Below are positions 11,409 through 20,986 of a stretch of DNA of 64,000 nucleotides, piece after piece. The notes under the pieces were generated by a model that saw only the letters and a list, made by a program, of their open reading frames with translations, was not told the DNA's origin and did no database searches. The stretch is taken from positions 209,017 through 273,016 of the forward strand of contig JALRMH010000051.1 in NCBI GenBank assembly GCA_026119935.1, given 5' to 3'. Every line of letters begins with the position of its first letter. Position 1 is the stretch's first letter. This stretch comes from Endothia cerciana (lineage: Eukaryota > Ascomycota > Sordariomycetes > Diaporthales > Cryphonectriaceae). A program made the position numbers and the translations under genes.

Positions 11409-12698
11409 ATGGCGCGACAGGCAGACACCGGTGGTCGAGGCGACGCGGCCGGACCGGGCTCCGAGGACAACAGGTCTGGGACTGGCGGTGGCAGCGGCAG
11501 TGATGACGGCGACCTCCATCCTCGGAAGTCCGCCTTGGCCCTGCACAAGCGCGGCCTCTTCACCATAGCCGCCTATTCGCTGCGGTATCTGCTCATCACC
11601 CCGGCCATGGCCCTACGACATCTGAACCAGCGTCTCTTTCCCACCGAGACAAGCCCGACCCTCGTCAAGGCGTATCCCGCCCGGCCAAACCTGCCCGTCA
11701 GGATCTTCTTCCCCAGGTCCTACGACAGGCGGGCCCCTCGGCCTCTCCCGCTCCTGCTCTCCATCCACGGCGGCGGCTTCGTCATCGGTGAGCCCTCCGA
11801 CAACGACGCCTGGAACTCCATCTTCTCCCAGAAGCACTCGGCTCTCGTAATCGCCCTCAATTATGCCAAGGCCCCGGCGAATCCCTTTCCTGGGCCCCGC
11901 CTCGACCTGGAGGCCCTCATCGCCGCCGTCTTCTCCGACGAGGAACTCGCCGCCCATATCGACCCTGCCAAGGTGGGCATCACGGGCTTCTCCGCCGGCG
12001 GCAGCCTTACCCTCACCGTCAGTGAGGTGCCCGCCGTCCGAGAGAGGGTCACCGCCGGCATCGTCCCCATCTATCCCGTCACGGACCTCGCCAGGACCCC
12101 GGACGAGAAAGCCGCCACGAGGAGGTATAAGCCCGCACTCCCGGACTCGCGGGCCAAGGGCAAGGACCCTCTGCTGGCGATGGCTGCCTTCTTCGACTGG
12201 GCCTGTGAGTCTCTTGTTCAACCCCCCCCCCCCTTCCGGTCCCCGTCAGCGACAACACACTCAGACTGTCTCTTAGATATCCCTGCCGGACAAGACCTGC
12301 GCGATCCGCTGCTGTCACCCTTCTACGCGGAGCGCGCCAGCCTGCCCCGCCGGGTCTGGCTCGTGGGGTGTGAGCTCGACATGCTGGGCCACGAGGCCTG
12401 GAGGACGGCCTGCCGCCTCGCCGGCAGACCTGTGCCCGGGCTGGATCAGCGTATCGGCCAGGAGGAGCCGGCCGACGGGGGGAAGCTGGGGACGCTGATC
12501 ACCGAGGGAGACGAGAGGTTCGCATGGGAGGTCAAGGACCAGCATGGCGAGATCAAGTGGCTCTGCGTACCTGATGCCGGGCATGGCTTTGATATGGCAG
12601 GAGCTATGGGCGCGGACCGGGCTCAGTCAGAGGATGGGAGGCTGAAGAGGGATGCCTTGATTCAGATGACTGGAGAATGGCTCTTCGGTCAGCCTTGA
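11409..12698 (+). CDS. Alpha/beta-hydrolase, hormone-sensitive-lipase (HSL) type esterase
   Basis: Two exons: 11409-12204 and 12277-12698. The 72-nt intron has GTGAGT...TCTTAG ends, a length divisible by three and no stop, so the frame is open straight through; splicing gives 'FFDWAYIPAGQDLRDPLLSP', which fits the family much better than the C-rich read-through. Start is the first ATG (the GTG six bases earlier is unlikely). Signatures are the oxyanion motif 'SIHGGGFVIG', the nucleophile elbow G-F-S-A-G-G, 'VGCELDMLGHEA' around the acid, and 'PDAGHGFDMAG' around the His. The Gly/Asp-rich N-terminus precedes a hydrophobic stretch (LFTIAAYSLRYLLITPAMAL) that could be a membrane anchor, as in arylacetamide deacetylases. 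Substrate unknown. Confidence 0.82.
   Translation: MARQADTGGRGDAAGPGSEDNRSGTGGGSGSDDGDLHPRKSALALHKRGLFTIAAYSLRYLLITPAMALRHLNQRLFPTETSPTLVKAYPARPNLPVRIFFPRSYDRRAPRPLPLLLSIHGGGFVIGEPSDNDAWNSIFSQKHSALVIALNYAKAPANPFPGPRLDLEALIAAVFSDEELAAHIDPAKVGITGFSAGGSLTLTVSEVPAVRERVTAGIVPIYPVTDLARTPDEKAATRRYKPALPDSRAKGKDPLLAMAAFFDWACESLVQPPPPFRSPSATTHSDCLLDIPAGQDLRDPLLSPFYAERASLPRRVWLVGCELDMLGHEAWRTACRLAGRPVPGLDQRIGQEEPADGGKLGTLITEGDERFAWEVKDQHGEIKWLCVPDAGHGFDMAGAMGADRAQSEDGRLKRDALIQMTGEWLFGQP
12222..12233. repeat. C12 homopolymer inside the HSL-esterase intron
   Basis: Twelve consecutive C within the 72-nt intron at 12205-12276. Slippage here would change intron length only, unless the intron is retained. 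Confidence 0.9.
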
Positions 12699-13268
12699 TC
12701 CCGAGTAGAACCCTGTTATGAGTGGACAAGTTCATGTTGTGCTTTCCAGATGAGTGATGAAGTACTCACTGCAGGTTGAACCTGGTCGAGACCTAATTAT
12801 TTTACAAGTCTCAAGTTGTTGTCTTTGTTTCCTTGAGTGTAAACACATATGTATATCTAGATATTTTAAGATACCTTGCATGTATAACTGGTTATCAAAG
12901 ACGTGGGTTTTTTTCTTTTCTTTTTTTTTGGGGGGGGTTCAAAAAAATAAATAAAAAATAAAAGGGAGTTTGTCTCGTGATATTTATTGGAATAAAATTC
13001 AATTATTCTTGAAGTACAATATTCCCGGCGGGAAAGAAAACGAACTCGTTAGTAGTGGACTCGGATTAATTGGTTGATGTACGTTGGGTGTCCTTCGCTA
13101 AGGAGGGACGTGAGGGGAGTCTAGCGCGTCACGCCACATCTGCTACCGCGGTCGTCCCTGGATCCTTTCCACCTCTGTGTTGTTCGCATTCCGAGTCCTC
13201 AGAAGCACCGCAAATCTTGTCCGCCAGTAGCCTAGGAAGCCCGTGCTCTGAGAGGCCGCACTAGCAGG
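12699..13268. other. AT-rich 3' flank, 570 bp
   Basis: Contains T-runs, G8 at 12930-12937 and several overlapping AATAAA-like polyadenylation words at about 12945-12965, consistent with transcript end formation for the HSL-type esterase. The remainder is the promoter of the next gene. Confidence 0.55.
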
Positions 13269-14240
13269 ATGGAGGACGATCGTAGCTGGGAGGACGCGGC
13301 CTTCAACACCCGACACCTCCATAACCACAACGATCGAGGTGGCAGGCCTGGCAACGTGCGCCACGAGTTCCAGGTGCGCAGCACGATGGGCACCCACCTC
13401 ATCAAATGTGCCGCACTCGACCGCCTGCAGCAGAGAACGGGTGATGGTGCCCAGGCTGAGACGGGAGGCCGGAAGGCAAAGGCGGGTGGCAGGTCCCATG
13501 CAGCTGCGGGCTCATCAGGGGCTTCCAAGAAAGCAGCCAACAGCGGGGGCGATGTGGTCCTGGAGATCTACCGCCTCACCGACGACGAGGATGGCCTGTT
13601 GGGCTCCCTGAGATGTGGTAACGCCTTCGAGGCTACGGTCGCCTTTGCAGGCAGCAGGAAGACACTCGGGAAGATCACCCGCGAGCTCGGGGGGGCCGAC
13701 CCGGAACGACCTGGAGCACCTCCCCGTCCACATCCGCATGCAGGAACAGGCCCTACAGGATTCAATGCTCGGCACAGGGGCGTGGCGCACAACGGCACCG
13801 TCATCCATGGGAACCACCGCGGGATCTATGAGGATGGTGAAGGTGGTGACAGCGGAGCCGACGACTCTGGTTCGTTGTCAGAGGAAGAAATGAACAGTGA
13901 TGGTGCTGCCTCCCAGCTCGGTGGAGGAGAGGGTCGACAGCGACAGCGTGTCGCCACCTTCGAGAAGAACTCATTTCGCCAGCCCAAGTTCTGGTTTCGC
14001 TGGCAAGGAGTCATGGCCGCTGACGGCGTGCTCCCTGATCCGACGGACGACGAGGACATGCCTGACAGGGCCAAGGTTCATGGGTCTGGGTACCTGGTGT
14101 TCTCAGGCAATGACTGCGGGCGCTTTCAGGGCACCATGACAAGTGAGCAGATGGGATGGAATAATGTCAAGATGACTGGGTGGAAAACTAAGCCACAGCC
14201 GGAGAGGGACTTCGAGATTCAGTGGAGCGGCGAGTTCTGA
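13269..14240 (+). CDS. Unrecognised fungal protein; possible paired frameshifts
   Basis: As sequenced, one 323-aa open frame. The N-terminal ~145 residues include a plausible folded part ('VLEIYRLTDDEDGLLGSL', 'FEATVAFAGSRKTLGKITREL'). The C-terminal ~110 residues have an acidic linker and a compact domain with 'FWFRWQGVM' and 'GYLVFSGNDCGRFQGTM', a pattern I associate with uncharacterised ascomycete proteins. Between them (about 13690-13780) the frame gives Pro/His-rich text, while the +1-shifted frame gives helical, domain-like text ('RNDLEHLPVHIRMQEQALQD'). The switch sits at a G7 run (13688-13694), and returning to frame needs one extra base near a G4 run at about 13777. Either two compensating indels or two base-call errors would explain it. 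No function can be assigned. Confidence 0.6.
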   Translation: MEDDRSWEDAAFNTRHLHNHNDRGGRPGNVRHEFQVRSTMGTHLIKCAALDRLQQRTGDGAQAETGGRKAKAGGRSHAAAGSSGASKKAANSGGDVVLEIYRLTDDEDGLLGSLRCGNAFEATVAFAGSRKTLGKITRELGGADPERPGAPPRPHPHAGTGPTGFNARHRGVAHNGTVIHGNHRGIYEDGEGGDSGADDSGSLSEEEMNSDGAASQLGGGEGRQRQRVATFEKNSFRQPKFWFRWQGVMAADGVLPDPTDDEDMPDRAKVHGSGYLVFSGNDCGRFQGTMTSEQMGWNNVKMTGWKTKPQPERDFEIQWSGEF

Positions 14241-15104
14241 ACATCTGAGCCTGCTGCTGGTCCTGTGAGGACTGTGCTGGTGATGAGCGAATGACAGATA
14301 TATTCCATGGTATCCGTGTAACAGCTGATAGAGGGAACCTTGGAAGGGTTGTCGACATACAAGATAATGTATGGGCTACAACCGGAAGGCAGGCTGGGCG
14401 GACTATGAAGGGTATGATAGTATGTGCATCAGCTCTGCTGAACCTCCTTCTACTGTACACATGCATCGACCGACGTTCATGATGAAGTGAATACGTCTCC
14501 GTGATGAGTAGAGAGCAGTTTGTCCCAGTTGCAGACAGCTGATCACCACACTAGAAGACGGGATGGAAGCAATCAGATCGGTCGAGAGCATTTGACAAAG
14601 CTGTGCCCCAGAGACCGTTGGGGACAGTCTTTCTTGGTTGGCGTTCAGACCTTATGTACATCAACTCCTCTCTCCCCTAGCCATTGCTTGCTCATGCACC
14701 GACACACCAAAGTCCGGGCAAACAGCCTTGTAGCCTTGGGAACAGCGACACCACCACCTCACTCACTCTCTTGGCTCTCCGGACTGCTTGTGTCCAGGTT
14801 CCTATTGTCGTGCTAGCAGCCGTGTTGTCAGGTGAGCCAGAGAACCTGCACTCTGTACCGCTAGACAGCCGTTCACCAAGTCTCGCTTCCTTTCCCTCCC
14901 TCACCCCACCCGCCGTCTTGGACACACACTGAGCACGCCTTGACTGCCAATGCACATCCTGACCAGGCCAGCATCCGTTATCTACCTGAACGACTGCCTC
15001 TTGGTCTTTGTTTTGTTGCTAAATCCCAATGGCGCAGCCACTTCTGTGTTGACCTGCCTCAACTCGCCCTCCCCCCCCTCGACTGTGGCCCTTCTCCTCC
15101 CACC
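14241..15104. other. Intergenic, 864 bp
   Basis: 3' flank of the unrecognised gene and a pyrimidine-rich leader (CTCCCT/CCCTCC runs) before the ATG at 15105. No gene is seen. Confidence 0.5.
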
Positions 15105-16480
15105 ATGGCCCGACTCTACGATCGTGCCTCGCGGCCGAAAGGAACCCTCTCATTCCCGTTTCCTTTCCCTCTGTCCCTCTCTCGACGAAACCTGTTCGAT
15201 GGCAGCGAAGACGACGCCAGTGCTCCGGGTCAAGCATCAATATCGTACCTACAGCCCAACATCAAACTCGCAGTGCCGTCCATTGCGTCAACCCAACCTG
15301 GCACCTGCGCCAAGGACCATGCCTCGATAGGCCCTGAGAACAACGATACAAAACCCAAGAACAGACCCTCCACTAGTGAGAGTGAGCTCCAGCTGAGGCC
15401 TCTCGCGAGGATAGATGTTCTGGCTGCCCAGGCCGATGTCCTTGCCCATAGTGATCGAGACCTCTCGCAGTGCTTCAATAAGGTGATCTGCGACATGATG
15501 GAGACAGACCAGATCATTGAGGAGCACGGTCTTGAGATCGCGGGGCTCAACAGACAGTTGCTCGCCGTACGGCTGAGGTTCGACGAAGCCCACGCCCAGG
15601 TCGCCATGGATCTGGCCCTGGCTAATCACATCATCAACGACGTCCCCCGCCGCAACCCCAGTCAGCGGACACGCGTAGCCTTCGAGGAAGCTTCTGAGGG
15701 CGTCCTCCGTACCGTCCGAGGTCAGAATATTAGAAGTTGGTCTCTGGAGAAGGTGAACAGGATACTCGCAGTATGTATCATACCCTAGGTACCCTGATCG
15801 CTCCCAGCTCCCGTCTCGTCTTATTCCAGATGAACAAGAATTGGGAGGCGTCCCTCTTCGCAACCCAAGGGATCACTGACCAAACACATTCACAGAAGCT
15901 CTACAATATCCACCAGCAGAACGAAAACCTGTACAGATTCGACAGGGTTCGGGGTCATATTACTACCGCTGCACGCTGCTTCAAAGATATCAAGTTTGAC
16001 GACAAGTACCTGCCTCTGATCATCGACGGCTTGGATCTCAAGGTCCTTCTCGAGAGCTACCGCGAGCAGGACCATGACATGGCACGAAAGTGCATCAAGT
16101 CCGTCGCGAAGCCTAAGCAACGACAGCTCATCACTAGGTCGTTCCTAGAACCTCTATGTCTGGCGGCGCCGACTGCCTCAAAGCGCTGCGCTGTCGAGCA
16201 CCCCATCCAAGCCTCGGTCGGCAGTATCCCACTATCTCAGCCCGTCTCCATCGAGTCCCGCCAGCAGAACCCCAAAGATGCACAGAGCCAGGCGTTGGTG
16301 GCTAATCCCTCCTCGAATTACAAAGGAGCCCCTGGCGCTGTCATGAAAACTCTGCGGACTGGTGTGCCGCAAAACCCGGAGGACTCTGGTCATAGTCAAG
16401 GACCTTGGATGACTCGCTTCCCCACGTATTCGTCGGGATGCCAGCGCTGTAGTTATCCAGGATGTGGTATGCCTATCTAG
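15105..16480 (+). CDS. Unrecognised two-exon (possibly three-exon) protein
   Basis: Exons 15105-15770 and 15896-16480 join across a 125-nt intron (GTATGT...CACAG, branch CACTGAC) to give 416 aa. The ATG lies in a good CACCATGG context. Residues ~95-225 and the start of exon 2 are predicted helical ('AQADVLAHSDRDLSQCFNKV', 'EEHGLEIAGLNRQLLAVRLR', 'LEKVNRILAKLYNIHQQNEN'), so an alpha-helical or coiled-coil core is likely; flanks are Ser/Pro/Gln-rich. The end 'SGCQRCSYPGCG' is Cys-rich. A further small intron (16467-16511) would replace the last four residues and extend the protein to a stop at 16553-16555. I do not recognise a family. Confidence 0.6.
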
Positions 16481-17822
16481 GCTACTGACTCTGGTGAGAC
16501 TTTCATGGTAGGTCTCCTCAGGCACAAGAAGGTTTCGTCGGACAAGACAGCCTAATGGACAACGCCTTAGACCTGCCAGAAGATCTGCGGCACTGGATCT
16601 CCAGTGTGAGCAATGGATCCGGCTGTCTCATTCCGAATGATCCCAGATGCTCCGTAAACACCTCAACTTACTAACATGGAGGGTCCATCCTAGACTAGAC
16701 CTTTCGGGTGGCTGGCCAGAGGTACAAGACACCTGGTTCTCAATAGCAAGCTGATCGACTCCTAAATGCGGTCAACACGTTCGGCTCCGGTCTCGAAGCT
16801 CCGTAACACCATAGTCGACTTGATTCCTAAAGTCGATCAACCCCTGACTCTTCTTGGTGAGCTTGTCACCTTGAAGTATGCAAGTTCACATTGCATCTCA
16901 GTGGGGAGTGGCGCAACAAGAAACAAAGAAAGAAAAGACCAAAAAAAGAGGGGGGGGGGGCCAAGACCGGGGGAGGGGCCCTGAGGCAAGTGAGAAAGCT
17001 TCTGCTGCCCAGGTCGCTGGTCGTGAGAATTTTAAGGCGTGTTCTTGAATGATACACAATCCTGGTCTCGTTTACTTCTCCAGGGCGAATACTTACACTT
17101 TTTCAGTAGAGGTCCTCTCATGGGATAGACTGCTATAGGATAAATCGGTGTGAGGTAAAACTGCTGCTTGATACGCCCATGCTAAGCATGCCCATGTAAG
17201 GTACCATACCTCTTATGTTATATTCTCCTGTGAGATGAGATCTGTACTATTTAGCTCTGCTTCTGTGAGTGTCTAGCCTCTCTTTCATCGGGCTTCTGTG
17301 GCTCACTTGGTAAAGCTCGAGCACTTTCCAAGAGAGTCGCTCAGCTATGCCATTTCAGACCTGTAATTCTATAGTTGCTTCAATATGTATATTCCTAGAT
17401 AGAGAATTAGATGCACGCCACTTGGAAGTTGTTTCTGACCAGGTACTGTGCCCCGGCGGTGTTGATGGCGACGGCGACTGAGGACACCACGAGGAGAGGC
17501 AGCCTGGTGTCAAGAGGGTCTGTAACGAGTGTCGACGGCAAGAGGTGACCTGTCATGCTTTTCATCATGCGACCGCGAAATGACATCAGATAAGCACATT
17601 TGCCATACGACGGACGCTATGGCGACGAGGGACGGTGAGCAGGAGAGAAGGGATGTGGATAACCGAAGCCACTGCAAGGAATGAGATATTGTACATGAGT
17701 TGTGTAGATGATCCTCCAGGTGTTCAACAATCATTGAGCTCGTAAATCATGAGATGCAGTCCATCGACCTAGACAACCACTATTTTTTTACCTTTCGAAG
17801 TAATTTTAGAGGTGTGAGCCCT
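16481..17822. other. Intergenic, 1.3 kb, with G11 run
   Basis: Contains G11 at 16950-16960 after an A-rich tract and AT-rich sequence to about 17420. I looked for a tRNA near 17284-17340 (GTGGCTCACTTGGTAAAGC) but found no matching T-arm. No gene is seen. Confidence 0.45.
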
Positions 17823-18695
17823 TCAAACCAGCCATCTCCGAAACCAGTTGACTGCTTGAACGAGCGCCCTCTCGGCCCCCTCATTCTCGTCCGTCTCTTT
17901 CGGGTCTGCTCGTAAGGCAAACCCATGCCCGCACCTCTCGTAGATGCTGACTTCCAGCTTGTCGGGTTCGTCCTTGAAGGCGCCTCTTAAGCTCGCCTCC
18001 ACCTTGTGCGCCTGGTCGACAAACATCATCTGATCTTTACCTCCCAGGGCCAGGCTGAAAGGAACGTGGAATGCCCCGGCAAAAGCAGCGAACTCGTCCG
18101 GTGTGACGCTCGACGGATGAGCAGTGAAATGCGCATCGATCAGGTGAGAGTCACCGCCTTTGACTGCTGGCTCGCTACAGACCCTCGAGGACCAGTGGCC
18201 GCCGAGGCAGAATCCCGCGATTCCCAGTTTCGCCCCGAGGGGCAATGATGCCCGCACCGCGCACACATAGCCAAGAACGGCAGGATACATGCGCCGTACT
18301 TTGAAGCCGAAGGGAACGAGGATGGACATAAGCCTGATCGCAGCCCACACGCGACGTGCCTGGCCAAGAAGGTTATACCAGGGGACTGATTTCGTCATCG
18401 TGCCAGAGAGCGTGAGCATGATCAGGGGGACACCACCCCCGGGGAGTAGGTTCGGCACGAGAACGCGAAGGCCCGTCTTGGAGGCATACTGGTCGGCTAG
18501 AAGCTTGTTGTTGACGAGATTGAAACCAAAGCCGTCCGTGAGGAAGACGATGGTGGAGTTTGACGGGGCCGGCCCGCGGGTGACGTAGGTTGACACCTCA
18601 TGAAGGACCTCGAGATGGCCAAGAGGTTCAGCAGTATGGACAGTGCCCGTAAAGCAATCGGGACAGGTCCTGATTTGTGAGGGGGGAGAACTCAT
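17823..18695 (-). CDS. Dienelactone-hydrolase-family alpha/beta-hydrolase
   Basis: Single exon, 290 aa. The start is the ATG at complement 18693-18695; a GTG 18 nt upstream is not needed. The N-terminus 'TCPDCFTGTVHT' is typical of fungal DLH proteins, and the nucleophile elbow is G-F-C-L-G-G with cysteine, as in dienelactone hydrolases. 'LALGGKDQMM' likely carries the Asp, and 'RCGHGFALR' the His. DLH enzymes open the lactone ring of dienelactones in aromatic-ring catabolism, but most fungal members have unknown substrates. It lies 714 nt beyond the 3' end of the kynureninase gene in the same direction, which makes a role in catabolism of tryptophan-derived aromatics thinkable but unproven. 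Confidence 0.85.
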   Translation of the reverse strand: MSSPPSQIRTCPDCFTGTVHTAEPLGHLEVLHEVSTYVTRGPAPSNSTIVFLTDGFGFNLVNNKLLADQYASKTGLRVLVPNLLPGGGVPLIMLTLSGTMTKSVPWYNLLGQARRVWAAIRLMSILVPFGFKVRRMYPAVLGYVCAVRASLPLGAKLGIAGFCLGGHWSSRVCSEPAVKGGDSHLIDAHFTAHPSSVTPDEFAAFAGAFHVPFSLALGGKDQMMFVDQAHKVEASLRGAFKDEPDKLEVSIYERCGHGFALRADPKETDENEGAERALVQAVNWFRRWLV

Positions 18696-19408
18696 GATGG
18701 TCTCGGGCTGCACCGTGCAGAGCGCAAGCAGGGCGGTATTGAGACGTGGCCAGCAGGGCTCTCAGTGCCCCTGGTGATCCTCGTTGAGGCTGGATACGCT
18801 CGGTAGGTATGATGCGGAGGTTGAAGGGCCTCGAGGTCCGTCCTCGCAGTTGACTGCAACAAGGGACTCGAGGGCCAGCGAAGCAAGCCGTGTGTAGGAA
18901 GAACCCAGCCTTGGGTAATTGGGTCAGTCGGAGCCGATGAGAACAGTGATAGCCTTGCGCGAGGCCCTCAGACGTGGTGGCATTAGGCGGTGATCTCGTG
19001 AAACTGTTCAAGCCCGGTGTGATTGAGCAACCTTATGTATAGCTGCGACGCCAAGGCCGCTCTAGCCAGCGCCACAGCTCGGATAGTAGTAGCCTCAGCA
19101 TACCTACGCTCCAGCGTTTCAAGGACCACATACGACACGCAGACGTACATATCTGGCTGAGCTGCTCTGCAGGCTCAGGGTCCAAGCGGCCATCTGTCTT
19201 AAGAGACTACCTACCAGCGCTACCCAAGGCACGGTGCCAAGGTCTTCCGACCGGATGGTCATCGAGGTAAAAAGCCAGAGGCGACAAGGTTTCGGTACAC
19301 TCTACGAGCGAGGATCGATACGGTTTCGCCAAGTATTCGTATTCTTATTGAATCGAGTCCTGGGACAGGATGATATGTGCCCAGGTGATGGCGACCCCGG
19401 ATCGCCCT
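18696..19408. other. Intergenic, 713 bp
   Basis: Promoter of the DLH-family gene and 3' flank of kynureninase. No gene is seen. Confidence 0.5.
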
Positions 19409-20986
19409 CTACCTTTTGCTTACGCCCAGGGCCGATCGCAAGGTCTCCATGAATATCCACACATCCTCGAAGCTGTTATACATAGGCACGGGTGCGACAC
19501 GGATAACGTCCGGCTTGCGCTTGTCACAGATGATGGCCCTCTCCTCGAACGCCGCCAGGACCTTGTCTAACAAGCCGTCCCTCAGCAGCACACTGAGCTG
19601 TGCGCCCCGTTCAGCCGCGCCCGACGGCGTGATGATCATAAATGCCGGCTTTTCGGCACCTTGCTCATCCGTCAGGATGCGGTGCAGCATGTACTCGGCG
19701 TACGCGGTCAGCACGAGGCTCTTGCTACGGAGGTTCTGAAAGCCAGCCTCTTCAAACTTACTCAGCGACCCGCTGAGAGCCGCGAGGTCCAGGGCAGATG
19801 GGTTGCCGGCCTGAAAGCCGCCCGCTCCCGGCGTCGGCTGAAACTGCTTGGCCATCTGGAACCGCACGCTCTTGTCGCCGCCGTACCAGCCGCTCAGTCG
19901 GGGCCGGAATACTGGTTTTGGCTGCCCGTCCTCACTCTCGGCCCCGGATGTCCACTCGACCTTTCCGTGACGGTCGTGGACGAAGGCGCCAGCGATGGAC
20001 CCAGGGCCGGCATTTATGTACTTGTATGTGCACCACATGGCGAAGTCCACATTCCAGTCATGCAGTTTCAGGCCGACATTGCCGGCCGCGTGCGCGAGGT
20101 CCCACCCGACGACGATGCCACGGTCCTGCGCGTACTTTGTGATGGTGGGGATGTCGAAAAGCTGCCCGCTGTAGTACTGTATACCCGGCAACAGGATGAG
20201 GGCAGTCTCGTCCGCGTGCTCATCGATGGTGGCGAGGATCTGGCCCGTCGAGATGTACAGGTTCTCCTCCTCGGGCCAGACCTCGACCATGGACTTGGCG
20301 AAGTCGAGATTGTGCCACCGGATATGCGAGGAGATGGCGTAGTAGTCGCTGGGGAATGGCTTCCACTCCAGGATGATCTTGTGGCGCTTCTCGGTGGGAC
20401 GGTAGAATGAAGCCAGCAGCATGTGAATGTTGACCGTGAGAGTGTTCATGTAGACAATCTCGCTAGGGAGGGCGCCGATGAGCTCGACAGACTTGCGCGC
20501 ACAGTCTGCAGACATGTCTTGCCAATTCACCAAGGGCGAGTCCTCAAAGTCTGTGAAGTGGCCGCCGACCCCAATGGCGGCCCAGGTGTCGAGCTGCGCA
20601 TTGATATACCGGCGGGTGGTCTTGGACTGCAGGCCCAACGAGTTACCACAAAAGTAAATGGACTTCTCCTCGCCTGCCTTGGCCTCTCCATTGGCACCTA
20701 AGCCATTTTGGCCTGCTCTCTCCAGCGTTGACGTGGCTGAGACCTCCAGCGTTAGCATGTGCCCCCTCCCGGATGACGGACGCCTTTGGTCCAGAAGGCC
20801 TAGGGTGGACGCTTGCTTGCCTTGAAGTGACTTGCTCTTGAGCGAGGCCTTGGTGGGAAACAAGTAGTCATCGCGAAGGTACCTGAGGGAGTCCGAGGTG
20901 TCGAGTGACTGTGCGTATTCCAACGAATCGTCGAATGCTGGCCTGCGGCCAGCGCGGATCTTATCGGCGGCGGCGGCGATATCCAT
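19409..20986 (-). CDS. BNA5: Kynureninase (L-kynurenine hydrolase)
   Basis: Single exon, 525 aa from the ATG at complement 20984-20986. This PLP enzyme cleaves kynurenine to anthranilate plus alanine, or 3-hydroxykynurenine to 3-hydroxyanthranilate plus alanine, in the cytosol as part of de novo NAD synthesis and tryptophan breakdown. Family landmarks are 'IYFCGNSLGLQ' (from residue 110), 'GHFTDFEDSPLVNWQD', the PLP-binding 'GWDLAHAAGN' (Asp296) and the Schiff-base lysine Lys322 in 'CTYKYINAGPGS'. 'RLSGWYGGDKSVRFQM' and the C-terminal 'KPDVIRVAPVPMYNSFEDVW' are also present. A low-complexity stretch at about residues 46-108, before the conserved 'YFCGNS', looks longer than usual; it could be a genuine insertion or an unspliced stop-free intron. 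Divergent from the IDO gene. Confidence 0.93.
   Translation of the reverse strand: MDIAAAADKIRAGRRPAFDDSLEYAQSLDTSDSLRYLRDDYLFPTKASLKSKSLQGKQASTLGLLDQRRPSSGRGHMLTLEVSATSTLERAGQNGLGANGEAKAGEEKSIYFCGNSLGLQSKTTRRYINAQLDTWAAIGVGGHFTDFEDSPLVNWQDMSADCARKSVELIGALPSEIVYMNTLTVNIHMLLASFYRPTEKRHKIILEWKPFPSDYYAISSHIRWHNLDFAKSMVEVWPEEENLYISTGQILATIDEHADETALILLPGIQYYSGQLFDIPTITKYAQDRGIVVGWDLAHAAGNVGLKLHDWNVDFAMWCTYKYINAGPGSIAGAFVHDRHGKVEWTSGAESEDGQPKPVFRPRLSGWYGGDKSVRFQMAKQFQPTPGAGGFQAGNPSALDLAALSGSLSKFEEAGFQNLRSKSLVLTAYAEYMLHRILTDEQGAEKPAFMIITPSGAAERGAQLSVLLRDGLLDKVLAAFEERAIICDKRKPDVIRVAPVPMYNSFEDVWIFMETLRSALGVSKR

Noticed and set aside
11613..12221. 202-codon minus-strand frame opposite the HSL-type esterase
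   Set aside because: Gly/Glu-rich antisense shadow; the esterase motifs are on the plus strand.
17284..17345. tRNA-like start (GTGGCTCACTTGGTAAAGC)
   Set aside because: No B-box or T-arm follows and no acceptor pairing can be drawn.
19661..20410. 249-codon plus-strand frame opposite kynureninase
   Set aside because: Val/Leu/Gly-rich antisense shadow of a well-supported gene.
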